64,000 bases of DNA, from the NCBI GenBank assembly GCA_017656265.1, contig JACDOD010000001.1, forward strand, positions 682,001-746,000. Reading direction: 5' to 3'. The translations under genes were made by a program, and so were the position numbers. Origin of the DNA: Bacillaceae bacterium. Lineage in GTDB: Bacteria > Bacillota > Bacilli > Bacillales > Alkalibacillaceae. Under the pieces are notes generated by a model. The model saw nothing but the letters and a program-made list of their open reading frames with translations, ran no database searches and had not been told where the DNA came from. Below, piece by piece: positions 24,505 through 32,466 of the stretch (positions are counted from its first letter, which is position 1; every line of letters begins with the position of its first letter).

Positions 24505-25383
24505 ATGAATATTTTTCAATCCATGCAGTTCAAGCCAAAAAAACGCTCCAAATTACGCTCCATGGTGGGTATGACTTATTACAGGCTGAAGCGTTACTAT
24601 GAATGGGCTATTTCCAATCAAACCTTTGCAAAAAAGAAACAGGAGGACCTCCTCCCTTATGAGATTTTTCAACATCAGACACCCATCTACAGGAAATTAA
24701 AAGATGTCGATATGTGGTACCAGGAAAATAAAGTAAAAAATTTATCACTGGCTGTAGAGAAACTGAACAAAGTCGTTATTTATCCGGGAGTAACCTTTTC
24801 GTACTGGCGCCTGATTGGCAAACCCACCAGACGTAAAGGATATGTAGAAGGCATGGTATTATATTATGGAAAATTCAAGCCCGGGGTCGGCGGGGGGCTT
24901 TGCCAGCTTTCCAATTTAATTTACTGGATGACCCTCCATACCCCCCTCACCGTGATCGAGCGCCACCGCCACAGCTATGATGTTTTTCCGGACTCCAGAA
25001 GAAAACAGCCCTTTGGGAGCGGCGCCACCTGTGCATACAATTTTTTGGACCTACAAATTAAAAATGAAACGAATGAGCCTTACCAGCTTCATCTGTACCT
25101 GACCGACACCCATCTTGTGGGGGAGTGGCGATCGGCGGAACCTTCTCTGACTGCCTACAAAGTGTATGAAAAAGAGCATTCTATTACCCACGAATACTGG
25201 GGCGGCTATATGCGACACAATACCATATACCGAAAAGTGTTTAACATGCAGGGAGAGCAGATTGATGACGAATACATCACCGAAAACCATGCCCTGATGA
25301 TGTATGAACCTTTATTAGAATCAGGAGAAACAAAGGAAGGTGTAACCATTGTTCAACACAAAACGGCTGGATCTGGCAATTAA
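24505..25383 (+). CDS. VanW-family protein
   Basis: A 292-aa VanW-like protein with a basic N-terminus and no membrane segment. The core (about 90-190) has YPGVTFSYWRLIG, KPGVGGGLCQLSNLIYW, ERHRHSYDVFPD and GSGATCAYNFLDL. VanW appears in some vancomycin resistance operons, but its action is unknown; other VanW proteins are linked to the cell envelope. ATG 24505 follows GAGGGG. The next gene starts 35 bases before its stop, so the two are translationally coupled. No van ligase or dehydrogenase genes are nearby. Confidence 0.8.
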   Translation: MNIFQSMQFKPKKRSKLRSMVGMTYYRLKRYYEWAISNQTFAKKKQEDLLPYEIFQHQTPIYRKLKDVDMWYQENKVKNLSLAVEKLNKVVIYPGVTFSYWRLIGKPTRRKGYVEGMVLYYGKFKPGVGGGLCQLSNLIYWMTLHTPLTVIERHRHSYDVFPDSRRKQPFGSGATCAYNFLDLQIKNETNEPYQLHLYLTDTHLVGEWRSAEPSLTAYKVYEKEHSITHEYWGGYMRHNTIYRKVFNMQGEQIDDEYITENHALMMYEPLLESGETKEGVTIVQHKTAGSGN

Positions 25384-25936
25384 ATTTGCCACAAAAGCAC
25401 ATGAAGGACAATACCGGAAAACCGAAAAGATCAGCTATATTTCCCACCCTTTAACCGTTGCCCTCTATTTGACAGACGCCTTGAAGGATGCTGACTTTCC
25501 AGAAAAAACAAAAGAAAATATGGTAGTTGCTGCGATTCTTCATGATGTGTGGGAGGATACGGACCATGACCTGAACGACATCGAAGAAGCCTTCGGGAAA
25601 GACGTAAGAAACCTGGTGGAATGGGCTTCAGAACCAGACAAGACGAAAACATGGCAAGAACGAAAACAGCATACCATCGATGCAGTAAAACATGCTCCCA
25701 TTGAAGCAAAATATATCGTTTGTGCTGACAAAACTCACAACCTGACATCCATAATGAATGACTACGAGAAAATGGGAGATGAAATCTGGAAATCCTTTCG
25801 AATGGATGTCAAAAGCCAGGAGTGGTACTTTCGAGAAGTTGCAAAGTCCCTGGTTTATAGCCTGGAACACCCTCCAGAGTTTTTTGTGCAGTATCAGAAA
25901 CTGGTGGATGAAAGTTTTAAAAGAATTAAGGAATAG
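25349..25936 (+). CDS. HD-domain protein, small alarmone hydrolase-like (RelA/SpoT HD)
   Basis: A 195-aa stand-alone HD domain. It has His33 (ISHP), the HDxxED motif HDVWEDT (His65, Asp66, Glu69, Asp70) and DKTHN further on, the manganese-binding and catalytic set of (p)ppGpp hydrolases. No synthetase or TGS/ACT domain follows, so it resembles small alarmone hydrolases (Mesh1 type). TTG 25349 follows GGAAGGTG and overlaps the end of the VanW gene. Substrate may be (p)ppGpp, but other nucleotides are possible. Confidence 0.75.
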   Translation: MFNTKRLDLAIKFATKAHEGQYRKTEKISYISHPLTVALYLTDALKDADFPEKTKENMVVAAILHDVWEDTDHDLNDIEEAFGKDVRNLVEWASEPDKTKTWQERKQHTIDAVKHAPIEAKYIVCADKTHNLTSIMNDYEKMGDEIWKSFRMDVKSQEWYFREVAKSLVYSLEHPPEFFVQYQKLVDESFKRIKE

Positions 25937-25974
25937 CTGTTATTTACATGGGCTTGTAACGAGGATTGATATTT

Positions 25975-26025
25975 TCTGGCCTCAGCCTGGTTTCTTCCAG
26001 CTGAGGCCTGATTTGGACTTCTGTC
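25975..26025. repeat. Left fragment of a 21-bp repeat array
   Basis: CTCAGCCTGGTTTCTTCCAG (25981) and CTGAGGCCTGATTTGGACTTC (26001) match the unit of the tandem array on the other side of the IS element (27435-27580). The array therefore flanks the insertion on both sides. Confidence 0.45.
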
Positions 26026-26102
26026 AAGAAAATGGACACAAATGCATGACTATAAGGCAAACTTTTTTCTTCCGCGCGATGCTACTACACATCGCTTGGA
26101 TT

Positions 26103-26154
26103 CCTTGTCATGAAGTGATTTTCTTGAAATACATAAAATCACTTCATGACAAGG
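26103..26154. terminator. Long hairpin at the 3' end of the transposase gene
   Basis: CCTTGTCATGAAGTGATTTT (26103-26122) and AAAATCACTTCATGACAAGG (26135-26154) are exact reverse complements with a 12-base loop. It lies directly after the orfB stop and may act as a two-way terminator protecting or insulating the element. Confidence 0.6.
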
Positions 26155-27000
26155 CTAATTAGCTTTTGCACAAAGGTTTTCTCTTGGTCTTTTCATTTGC
26201 CTTTCATATTCATCTGGAGTCAAGTATCCCAGTGAAGAGTGGATCCGTTTACGATTATAAAACTCTATATATAAGTTAATCGCTGCGATGGCATCATCTT
26301 TGGTTTCAAATACCCAGCGATACAGTAATTCTTTTTTAAGGGTTGCGAAGAAGGACTCCATACAGGCATTGTCATACGGATCTCCTTTTCTGCTCATACT
26401 GATCTCTCCCTGTACATCCTTCAGGAGGTCTGTATAGTCTTTAGAAGTGTACTGGCTGCCGCGGTCCGAATGATGAAGGAATCCTGCTTCCGGTTGCCGG
26501 GTGTTAAGAGCGTATTTCAGAGCTTTTACGCACAGTTCTTTGACCATCGTATCATCAATAGTATGACTGATAATTTTTCGTGAGCATAAATCCATGATTG
26601 GATTGAGATAAACTGTTCCTTCCAATGTGTGCACATACGTGATGTCTGTGACCCACACTTGATTGAGTTCTTCAACGTCAAATTCCCGTTTCAGTTTATT
26701 TTCATAGATGGGATTATGATGGTTGGAGTCTGTAGTTTTCATCCGCCGAGGCCGAGCTTTTGAATACAGCCCCATTTCCCTCATTCGATTCACAACGGTT
26801 TTAAGTGATACCACAAATCCGTCTCTCAACAGCATCTGATGAACCCTTGGACTCCCATACGTTTCCTGACTTTCGTAAAAGTGTTTCTTAATGGCCTTTT
26901 TTAATTTTTCATTGTAGATTTCCCGCTCAGTTGGACCAGCAGCTTTTCTGGCTATATACGCATAGTACCCTGACCGTGACACACCCATAACTTCACACAT
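26155..27000 (-). CDS. IS3-family transposase OrfB (DDE integrase)
   Basis: A 281-aa catalytic subunit with an HTH_21-like N-terminus and an integrase core: first Asp in WVTDITYV, second in HHSDRGSQY, and Glu in CMESFFATLKKE, the DDE triad. The frame is open upstream past 27000 (RKEVIFDFIEDHKD) and joins orfA by a -1 shift, so the active form is likely the OrfAB fusion. All catalytic residues are present. Confidence 0.92.
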   Translation of the reverse strand: MCEVMGVSRSGYYAYIARKAAGPTEREIYNEKLKKAIKKHFYESQETYGSPRVHQMLLRDGFVVSLKTVVNRMREMGLYSKARPRRMKTTDSNHHNPIYENKLKREFDVEELNQVWVTDITYVHTLEGTVYLNPIMDLCSRKIISHTIDDTMVKELCVKALKYALNTRQPEAGFLHHSDRGSQYTSKDYTDLLKDVQGEISMSRKGDPYDNACMESFFATLKKELLYRWVFETKDDAIAAINLYIEFYNRKRIHSSLGYLTPDEYERQMKRPRENLCAKAN

Positions 27001-27047
27001 CTTCCGGATGGTGTGTTCATCCTTATGATCTTCAATAAAATCAAAAA

Positions 27048-27371
27048 TTACTTCCTTTCTTCCGTGAAGATGCGCATGGCCTTTTTTAAGATTTCGTTTT
27101 CCTCTTCCAGTTCAAGGGCTCGTTTCCGTTCAGCCTCATATTTTTCTTTGTATTCTGTGGCAGTTAATAAGCTGCTTTGTCTGTCTTTCTCTGCTTTTTT
27201 CAGTTGCCTGCGATAGGTGCCTACCCAGGTTGACAATGTGTCATAAGGAATTTCCAGCTCCCGGCTGATCTCTGTTAACCTTCTCCCATCCTGCACCACT
27301 AACCGAACCACATAATCCCGAAAAGCAGGATCATATTGTTTTCTTTTCCCCAAGTGAACACGTCCTTTCAT
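27048..27371 (-). CDS. IS3-family transposase OrfA (helix-turn-helix)
   Basis: A 107-aa protein with an N-terminal helix-turn-helix (about 10-55; RRLTEISRELEIPYDTLSTWV) and a C-terminal coiled coil rich in Glu and Lys (about 75-98). An in-frame A AAA AAG slippery heptamer (minus strand, bases 27081-27087) lies near its end; a -1 slip there reads without a stop into orfB. It binds the IS ends. Confidence 0.9.
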   Translation of the reverse strand: MKGRVHLGKRKQYDPAFRDYVVRLVVQDGRRLTEISRELEIPYDTLSTWVGTYRRQLKKAEKDRQSSLLTATEYKEKYEAERKRALELEEENEILKKAMRIFTEERK

Positions 27372-27434
27372 GTATTAGTTCTATTAAAACAGTTTGCCTT
27401 AAGGTGTGTCCACTTTTTATACTAATTGCAATAT

Positions 27435-27580
27435 CTCCCGGCTGAGTCCTGATTTCCCGCGCCTGAACCCTGATATCTCGTGCCTGAACCCTGATATCTT
27501 CCGGCTGAACCCTGATATCTCGCGCGTGAACTCTGATTTCTTCCGATTGAATCCTGATATTTCACCGCTGATCCCATCTT
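27435..27580. repeat. 21-bp tandem repeat array (about seven units)
   Basis: Seven consecutive 21-base units of consensus CTCGNGCCTGAACCCTGATAT run from 27435 to about 27580 with a few changes per unit. The constant part is CTGAAYCCTGAT. A fragment lies left of the IS (25981) and a similar short array at 29721-29803. It is not a CRISPR: no unique spacers. Confidence 0.8.
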
Positions 27581-27632
27581 TTTTGTTCAAAGAATCCAAT
27601 TAAAAACAGCCCTGAAACAACTCCCCGAATGG

Positions 27633-27680
27633 GCAAAAACCCGGGCGCTGGATATCCTGGTCCCTGCCCCGGGTTTTTGC
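27633..27680. terminator. Strong bidirectional terminator
   Basis: GCAAAAACCCGGG (27633-27645) and CCCGGGTTTTTGC (27668-27680) form a 13-bp perfect stem with A and T runs inside the arms. It ends the DUF2249 transcript on the minus strand. Confidence 0.85.
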
Positions 27681-27750
27681 TTTCCACTTTTTTTATAAAA
27701 ATTTTCACATTTTCTTCATCATACAAAATCAGGATCGTTGTGGGCTTACG

Positions 27751-27963
27751 CTATGAGGACTTAAAGATTTTGATTTCAAAACTGCCGTCTTCAAGCTCTC
27801 GTGTTTCATGGTCATAGCCTCTGGCCTCCAGTTCGGGATAGAGATAGATCGGTCGGCGATCATTGATGATATACAACACCTCATCATCCGGCATGTTTTC
27901 CAGTTGTTCTAGAGTCCTCACCATGGGCTCTGGCGGTTCAAGGCCCCGATTGTCCAGTTTCAT
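27751..27963 (-). CDS. DUF2249 domain protein
   Basis: A 70-aa protein with the DUF2249 pattern LDNRGLEPPEPMVRTLEQL and an RPIYLYPELEARGY segment. DUF2249 proteins (SirA/TusA-like fold without the CPxP cysteine) are often found beside denitrification, nitric oxide and hemerythrin genes. It is followed on the same strand by nothing for 0.8 kb but lies downstream of the Crp/Fnr gene and close to ScdA, consistent with a nitrosative-stress or low-oxygen role. Function unknown. Confidence 0.8.
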   Translation of the reverse strand: MKLDNRGLEPPEPMVRTLEQLENMPDDEVLYIINDRRPIYLYPELEARGYDHETRELEDGSFEIKIFKSS

Positions 27964-28008
27964 ATTTACTCCCCCCCTGTTATGAACCTCTTTCTACATC
28001 CTATCATG

Positions 28009-28707
28009 TCAAACATCCAATAATTCATCTTGAAGAGCATCAGGATCTATGATAAGCAATCCGTCATCTCCGGTTTCAACCAGATTTTGTTTTTTCAGAG
28101 CATTGATCGTCCGGCTGACTGTTTCCCTGGATGTGCCAATCATATTGGCCAGTTCCCGGTTGGTAAAATGGGAGGTGAGCTTTACTCTGGTGTCACCAAG
28201 ATTTTTTCCATAACTTTTACTCAGACGAATGAGCAGCATAATTACTTGTCCATACGTATTATGAAGAATTTGCTCCTCCAGGCGGTTTTGCAAATCTACA
28301 ATTTTATCTCCCATAATCCGAAACAGTTTTACCGCCATTTCCGGATAGGTTAACAGCAAATACTCAAAGTCTTTTACTTTAATTATAATCAGTGTCGTCT
28401 CTTCCATCATTTCAGCATGGGCAGGGTAGGTTCCTTTTTTAAAAAAGCCGGTGTGGGGAAACATATCTCCCTTCTGTAAAACGGAGACGATCTGTTCCTT
28501 TCCGTGAATATCCGTTTTATAAATTTTGACTTTCCCTTGATGTATAAAAAAGACACGTTCAAGGGGGTCCCCCTGCATAAACACATGCTTACCGGGCAAA
28601 AACGTTTTGGTATGAGCAATATCCATCATGGTCTGGAGCTCTGAATCCGTCAATTCTTTGAACAGGGATACATTCCGTAAAATTTGTTTGATGGGATTCG
28701 AAGACAT
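28009..28707 (-). CDS. Crp/Fnr-family transcriptional regulator
   Basis: A 232-aa regulator: cyclic-nucleotide-binding-like beta-roll (about 15-125), dimerisation helix (about 130-160) and winged helix (about 165-225) with recognition helix region GTSRETVSRTINAL. It has no cysteine at all, so it cannot hold the [4Fe-4S] cluster of true Fnr; a heme-based NO/O2 sensor or a ligand-free or small-molecule sensor is more likely. ATG 28707 is chosen with GAGAGG nine bases upstream. It is divergent from scdA with a GTGATATGTATCAC palindrome between them, the expected Crp/Fnr site. Confidence 0.9.
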   Translation of the reverse strand: MSSNPIKQILRNVSLFKELTDSELQTMMDIAHTKTFLPGKHVFMQGDPLERVFFIHQGKVKIYKTDIHGKEQIVSVLQKGDMFPHTGFFKKGTYPAHAEMMEETTLIIIKVKDFEYLLLTYPEMAVKLFRIMGDKIVDLQNRLEEQILHNTYGQVIMLLIRLSKSYGKNLGDTRVKLTSHFTNRELANMIGTSRETVSRTINALKKQNLVETGDDGLLIIDPDALQDELLDV

Positions 28708-28836
28708 ATACCTCATCCTCTCTTTAAAAAGCCGATCGAATTCCTCCCCTTCCCATATTATAAAAGGTTTTCCTTTCTTTCAGTTTAATATAATGTGATC
28801 AATTTTTTTCAATTGCTGATCATAGCTTCCCTAAAA

Positions 28837-28850
28837 GTGATATGTATCAC
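28837..28850. promoter_or_regulatory. Crp/Fnr-type operator between the regulator and scdA
   Basis: GTGATATGTATCAC is a GTGA-N6-TCAC palindrome (perfect except at the central base pairs) 61 bases before the scdA start. It is the probable site of the adjacent regulator. Confidence 0.6.
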
Positions 28851-28910
28851 AACACCATCAGGCTTTATTCTTTACGATAGAGATGCAGAACTTATGGAGG
28901 AGGGTTTAAA

Positions 28911-29615
28911 ATGCCAAAAATTGAACGTTCTATGAAAGTCGGCGACATTGTGAATCTGGTGCCACAGACTGCTGATCTATTTAAACGGTATAAAATTGAT
29001 TTTTGTTGCGGAGGTAACCGTCCGCTGGCCAAAGTGATACAGGAATCCAATCTGGATGAGCAACAGCTGCTCGAGCAATTAAATGAAGTTTACCAGCAAT
29101 TCCAGGAAAGAGAATCAGAAAACAGGAACTGGAATGAAGCTTCCTTCCGTGAAATCATCGAGCACATCGTATACAACCATCACGCTTTTTTAAATGAAGA
29201 GCTGCCGGAACTAAGCCCTTATGTAACCAAAGTACTTCGGGTTCATGGCAGAAAACACCCGCACCTTGCTGAAGTCCACAGGCTGTTTCACGAATTAAAA
29301 ACAGACCTGGAACAGCATTTAATCACAGAAGAACAGACAGACTTCCCCATAATTCTGGATTATGCCGAGGATCCATCGCCCGACAAACTGGAAAAATTAA
29401 AAGCTCACATTCAATCCCTGACAGAAGAACATGAAACGGCCGGAACCATTCTGAAAAAGCTCCGGGAAGCAACCGATGACTACACCCTGCCCCCAGGCGC
29501 ATGCAGAACCTATACATTCGTATACCGCCGGCTGGAAGCGCTGGAACAAGACCTGTTTCAGCATATTCATCTGGAAAATAATGTCCTGTTTCCAAAAGTG
29601 TTGCAGGAGGCATAG
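28911..29615 (+). CDS. scdA: Iron-sulfur cluster repair di-iron protein ScdA/RIC (YtfE)
   Basis: A 234-aa RIC protein that repairs iron-sulfur clusters damaged by nitric oxide or peroxide. The N-terminal DUF542 domain (about 1-60) has the Cys32-Cys33 pair in DFCCGGN. The C-terminal hemerythrin-like domain (about 80-230) carries histidines in YNHHAF, HGRKHPHLAEVHRLFHEL, EEHETAG and FQHIHLENNVLFP that form the di-iron site. GGAGGAGGG precedes the ATG. It is divergent from the Crp/Fnr gene and probably under its control. Confidence 0.95.
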   Translation: MPKIERSMKVGDIVNLVPQTADLFKRYKIDFCCGGNRPLAKVIQESNLDEQQLLEQLNEVYQQFQERESENRNWNEASFREIIEHIVYNHHAFLNEELPELSPYVTKVLRVHGRKHPHLAEVHRLFHELKTDLEQHLITEEQTDFPIILDYAEDPSPDKLEKLKAHIQSLTEEHETAGTILKKLREATDDYTLPPGACRTYTFVYRRLEALEQDLFQHIHLENNVLFPKVLQEA

Positions 29616-29622
29616 GGGGATT

Positions 29623-29656
29623 AGCTGTCCTGTTTGGAAACGGGGCAGCTTTTTGT
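29623..29656 (+). terminator. Terminator of scdA
   Basis: AGCTGTCCTGTTT pairs with the ACGGGGCAGCT segment, followed by TTTTTG, directly after the scdA stop. Confidence 0.7.
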
Positions 29657-29720
29657 TTGATGCATATAGCTTATTCCAGATCCTGCAAGTGTGAATTCTG
29701 GTAGCACAGGGAAGAATATG

Positions 29721-29803
29721 TGAATCTGATAAAGATGCACTGAATCCCGATTGGGATGTCCTGATCCCTTAAAAGAACGTACTGAATCCCGATAGAGTAT
29801 AAG
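29721..29803. repeat. Short 21-bp repeat array related to 27435-27580
   Basis: TGAATCTGAT, TGAATCCCGAT, TGATCCC and TGAATCCCGAT start at 29721, 29741, 29762 and 29783, a 20-21 base period with the same CTGAATCCYGAT core as the larger array. The surrounding 29660-29890 holds no gene. Confidence 0.55.
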
Positions 29804-29897
29804 AGCTTCATTTAAATGACTACTATCGGAAAGTAAAAGGTTTAAAAATCATTTCCCCGGAAATTTTTATAGCATATTCTCATAGAACATGTTATAG

Positions 29898-29903
29898 TAT
29901 AAT
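29898..29903 (+). promoter_or_regulatory. -10 box of the queCDEF promoter
   Basis: TATAAT at 29898 lies 53 bases before the preQ1 aptamer. The -35 region (about 29875) is weak. Confidence 0.4.
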
Positions 29904-29955
29904 GTGTTTGTGAAGAACAATTAAATAAATTCCGCTTAGGCTGTCATGTCTAAAC

Positions 29956-29994
29956 GGGAGAGGTTCTAGCTAACCCTCTATAAAAAACTAAGGA
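29956..29994 (+). promoter_or_regulatory. PreQ1-I riboswitch
   Basis: GGGAGAGGTTCTAGCTA, ACCCTCTATAAAAAACTAAGG is the type I preQ1 aptamer as in the B. subtilis queC operon. Aptamer tail CTAAGGA (29988-29994) can pair with TCCTTAG (30005-30011) and so break the terminator at 29999-30024. Bound preQ1 stops transcription of queCDEF. Confidence 0.95.
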
Positions 29995-29998
29995 CCAG

Positions 29999-30024
29999 AC
30001 TATATCCTTAGGGTATAGTTTTTT
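29999..30024 (+). terminator. PreQ1-controlled terminator
   Basis: ACTATATCC (29999-30007) pairs with GGGTATAGT (30011-30019), including one G-T pair, followed by six T. It overlaps the antiterminator partner of the aptamer tail. Confidence 0.8.
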
Positions 30025-30115
30025 GTTTTATTTGTGTTGCTAGCACCTCATTCAGGTGCTTTTTTTCATGTTTCTTATATCCCGCAGGAGGTCTGGTCAG
30101 AAAGGATGAAGTCAG

Positions 30116-30772
30116 ATGAAAGATCAAAAGGCTGTTGTTGTATTCAGCGGCGGTCAGGACAGCACCACCTGCCTGTTCTGGGCGCTGAAGAAGTTTGATG
30201 AAGTGGTGGCGGTGACCTTTGACTATAACCAGCGTCACCATCAGGAAATTGAAGTGGCAAAAGAAATTGCCGCTAAGCTGAACGTTGAACATCATATGTT
30301 GGATATGTCACTGTTAAGCCAGCTGACACCGAATGCATTAACGAGAAATCATATCAAAATTGAGGAGAAAGATGGTGAGCCCCCGAATACGTTTGTTCCG
30401 GGGAGGAATTTATTATTTTTATCATTTGCCGCCATCCTGGCTAATCAAATCGGTGCGAAACATATCGTAACCGGTGTATGTGAAACAGATTTCAGCGGAT
30501 ATCCTGATTGCCGCGACGTGTTTATCAAATCCTGTAATGTGACTTTGAATCTGGCAATGGATGATCAGTTCGTCATTCACACTCCGCTCATGTGGCTGGA
30601 TAAAGCTGAAACCTGGGAACTGGCAGATAAGCTCGGGGCCTTTGATTTTGTGCGTGAAAATACCCTTACCTGCTATAACGGCATCATTGCTGACGGTTGC
30701 GGAGAATGCCCGGCCTGCCAACTGCGGAAGCGTGGACTGGATCAATATTTGCAGCAAAAAGGCGGTGTGTAA
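30116..30772 (+). CDS. queC: 7-cyano-7-deazaguanine (preQ0) synthase QueC
   Basis: A 218-aa adenine nucleotide alpha-hydrolase-type enzyme that converts carboxy-deazaguanine to preQ0 with ATP and ammonia. The PP-loop is SGGQDSTT (about 11-18). The C-terminal zinc site is [10 protein letters not shown] plus an earlier cysteine. AGAAAGGATGAAG lies before the ATG. First gene of the queuosine precursor operon under the preQ1 riboswitch. Confidence 0.95.
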   Translation: MKDQKAVVVFSGGQDSTTCLFWALKKFDEVVAVTFDYNQRHHQEIEVAKEIAAKLNVEHHMLDMSLLSQLTPNALTRNHIKIEEKDGEPPNTFVPGRNLLFLSFAAILANQIGAKHIVTGVCETDFSGYPDCRDVFIKSCNVTLNLAMDDQFVIHTPLMWLDKAETWELADKLGAFDFVRENTLTCYNGIIADGCGECPACQLRKRGLDQYLQQKGGV

Positions 30773-30773
30773 T

Positions 30774-31214
30774 ATGCTTCATCAAATCTATCCACAGGTT
30801 CAGCATGGCTATGCCTATGAACTAAATAAAGATATGCATATTGCTGCAGCCCACTACATTCCTGATGAAAAGGCAGGAAAATGCCAGAACGTTCACGGTC
30901 ACACCTATTTTGTCAATGTGACCATCGCCGGCGATGAATTGGATGACCAAGGGTTTCTCGTGAATTTTGCAAAACTAAAAAAACTGGTGCATGGAAAATT
31001 TGATCACACGCTTCTGAACGATCATGCTGAATTTGGTCATGATACCCCGGATTCCTATCCAAGTACTGAAGCAGTAGCCCGAACAATCTATGACATCATT
31101 CAGAAAGAGCTGAACCGGCTGGATAATCGGCCAGAATGCGTGCAGGTCTTCGTTCGTGAAACACCGACAAGCTATGTCATTTACCGTCCAAAAAGGAGCA
31201 ATCTACATGAATAA
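30774..31214 (+). CDS. queD: 6-carboxy-5,6,7,8-tetrahydropterin synthase QueD
   Basis: A 146-aa PTPS-family enzyme. Zinc ligands are in AAAHY and NVHGHTY, the catalytic Cys in GKCQN, and a C-terminal Glu in VRETPTS binds the pterin. It turns dihydroneopterin triphosphate into carboxytetrahydropterin. ATG 30774 starts one base after the queC stop. The frame continues upstream within queC, which is rejected. Confidence 0.94.
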   Translation: MLHQIYPQVQHGYAYELNKDMHIAAAHYIPDEKAGKCQNVHGHTYFVNVTIAGDELDDQGFLVNFAKLKKLVHGKFDHTLLNDHAEFGHDTPDSYPSTEAVARTIYDIIQKELNRLDNRPECVQVFVRETPTSYVIYRPKRSNLHE

Positions 31215-31941
31215 AATCCGCCTACCTGTCATCGAAATTTTCGGCCCCACCATTCAGGGAGAAGGAATGGTCATCGGGCAAAAAACGATGTTTGTCCGCA
31301 CTGCCGGCTGTGATTATAGCTGCAGCTGGTGTGATTCAAAGTTTACCTGGGATGGAAGTGCACGGGACGAAATCAAGCTTTTGGAACCATCGGAAATCTG
31401 GACGGAACTGAAAAAGATTGGCGGGTGCACCTTTACCCATGTCACCATATCCGGCGGCAATCCGGCCCTCTACCCGCAGCTTGATGGTTTGATTGACCTT
31501 CTGCATGAACAGGACATTCAGGTAGCCATTGAAACCCAGGGAAGCCTCTTTCAGGAGTGGTTTAGAAAAGTGGATGACCTGACCCTATCACCAAAACCAC
31601 CAAGTTCCGGTATGGAACCAAACCTGGACATTCTTGATCAGATCATAACGGCTCAGCATAAGCACGGCCGAATTGACCAAACATCATTAAAGATTGTTAT
31701 TTTTGATAATGAGGACCTTGACTTTGCCAGAGCGATTCATCAACGTTACCCTGACATTCCATTTTATTTACAGACAGGGAACCCGGATGTAAAGGATGAG
31801 AATGCTGATGATCTAACACCCCATCTGATTAAGCGTTATGAATGGCTCATTGATCAAGTGATGAACGATATAGATCTGAAAAACGTCCGTGTACTTCCCC
31901 AGCTGCACACCCTTGTCTGGGGAAACAAACGGGGAGTTTAA
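31207..31941 (+). CDS. queE: 7-carboxy-7-deazaguanine synthase QueE (radical SAM)
   Basis: A 244-aa radical SAM enzyme with cluster motif CDYSCSWC (about 33-40) and the GNPAL (SGGNPAL) SAM-binding segment. It rearranges carboxytetrahydropterin to carboxy-deazaguanine. AAAAAGGAG precedes ATG 31207, which overlaps the queD end by eight bases. Confidence 0.95.
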   Translation: MNKIRLPVIEIFGPTIQGEGMVIGQKTMFVRTAGCDYSCSWCDSKFTWDGSARDEIKLLEPSEIWTELKKIGGCTFTHVTISGGNPALYPQLDGLIDLLHEQDIQVAIETQGSLFQEWFRKVDDLTLSPKPPSSGMEPNLDILDQIITAQHKHGRIDQTSLKIVIFDNEDLDFARAIHQRYPDIPFYLQTGNPDVKDENADDLTPHLIKRYEWLIDQVMNDIDLKNVRVLPQLHTLVWGNKRGV

Positions 31942-31959
31942 CGAAAGGAGAATTAAATA

Positions 31960-32457
31960 ATGCCAGGCAGAAAAGATGAAGAATTATCAGACTTAACCTT
32001 ACTTGGAAACCAGGGTACGACTTATACGTTTAACTATAACCCGGGTATTCTCGAAACCTTTGAAAACAAACACCCAAACCGGGATTATTTCGTCAAATTC
32101 AATTGCCCGGAATTTACCACGCTGTGCCCGAAAACCGGGCAGCCAGACTTTGCTACCATCTATATCAGCTACATTCCTGATCAAAAAATGGTGGAAAGTA
32201 AGTCGTTGAAGCTATACTTGTTCAGCTTCCGTAATCACGGGGACTTCCATGAAGACAGTGTCAATATTATCATGAATGACCTGATCGAATTGATGGATCC
32301 CCGCTACATCGAAGTATGGGGTAAATTCACCCCGAGGGGTGGGATATCTATTGATCCGTATGTGAATTACGGACGTCCCGGCACCAAATACGAAAAAATG
32401 GCCGAATACCGAATGATGAATCATGACCTCTACCCCGAAAAAGTGGATAATCGATAA
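31960..32457 (+). CDS. queF: NADPH-dependent preQ0 reductase QueF
   Basis: A 165-aa short-type QueF that reduces preQ0 to preQ1, the riboswitch ligand. Catalytic Cys56 ([12 protein letters not shown]), the QueF motif [12 protein letters not shown] and FHED are intact. GAAAGGAG precedes the ATG. Last gene of the operon; a short hairpin element follows. Confidence 0.96.
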   Translation: MPGRKDEELSDLTLLGNQGTTYTFNYNPGILETFENKHPNRDYFVKFNCPEFTTLCPKTGQPDFATIYISYIPDQKMVESKSLKLYLFSFRNHGDFHEDSVNIIMNDLIELMDPRYIEVWGKFTPRGGISIDPYVNYGRPGTKYEKMAEYRMMNHDLYPEKVDNR

Positions 32458-32466
32458 CAAAATAAG

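Larger units (their letters stand above)
26033..27412 (-). mobile_element. IS3-family insertion sequence
   Basis: An element of about 1.38 kb with two overlapping-phase transposase genes on the minus strand. The ends share TGGACACA and TAAGGCAAACT: left TGGACACA at 26033, right (reverse complement) TGGACACACC ending at 27412. The left end carries about nine extra bases between the two shared blocks. A 20-bp perfect inverted repeat (26103-26122 with 26135-26154) lies between the left end and the orfB stop. No clear target duplication is visible. Frames are intact, so it may be active. Confidence 0.75.

Noticed and set aside
27435-27580. Possible CRISPR array
   Set aside because: Units are directly adjacent 21-mers with no unique spacers and no cas genes.
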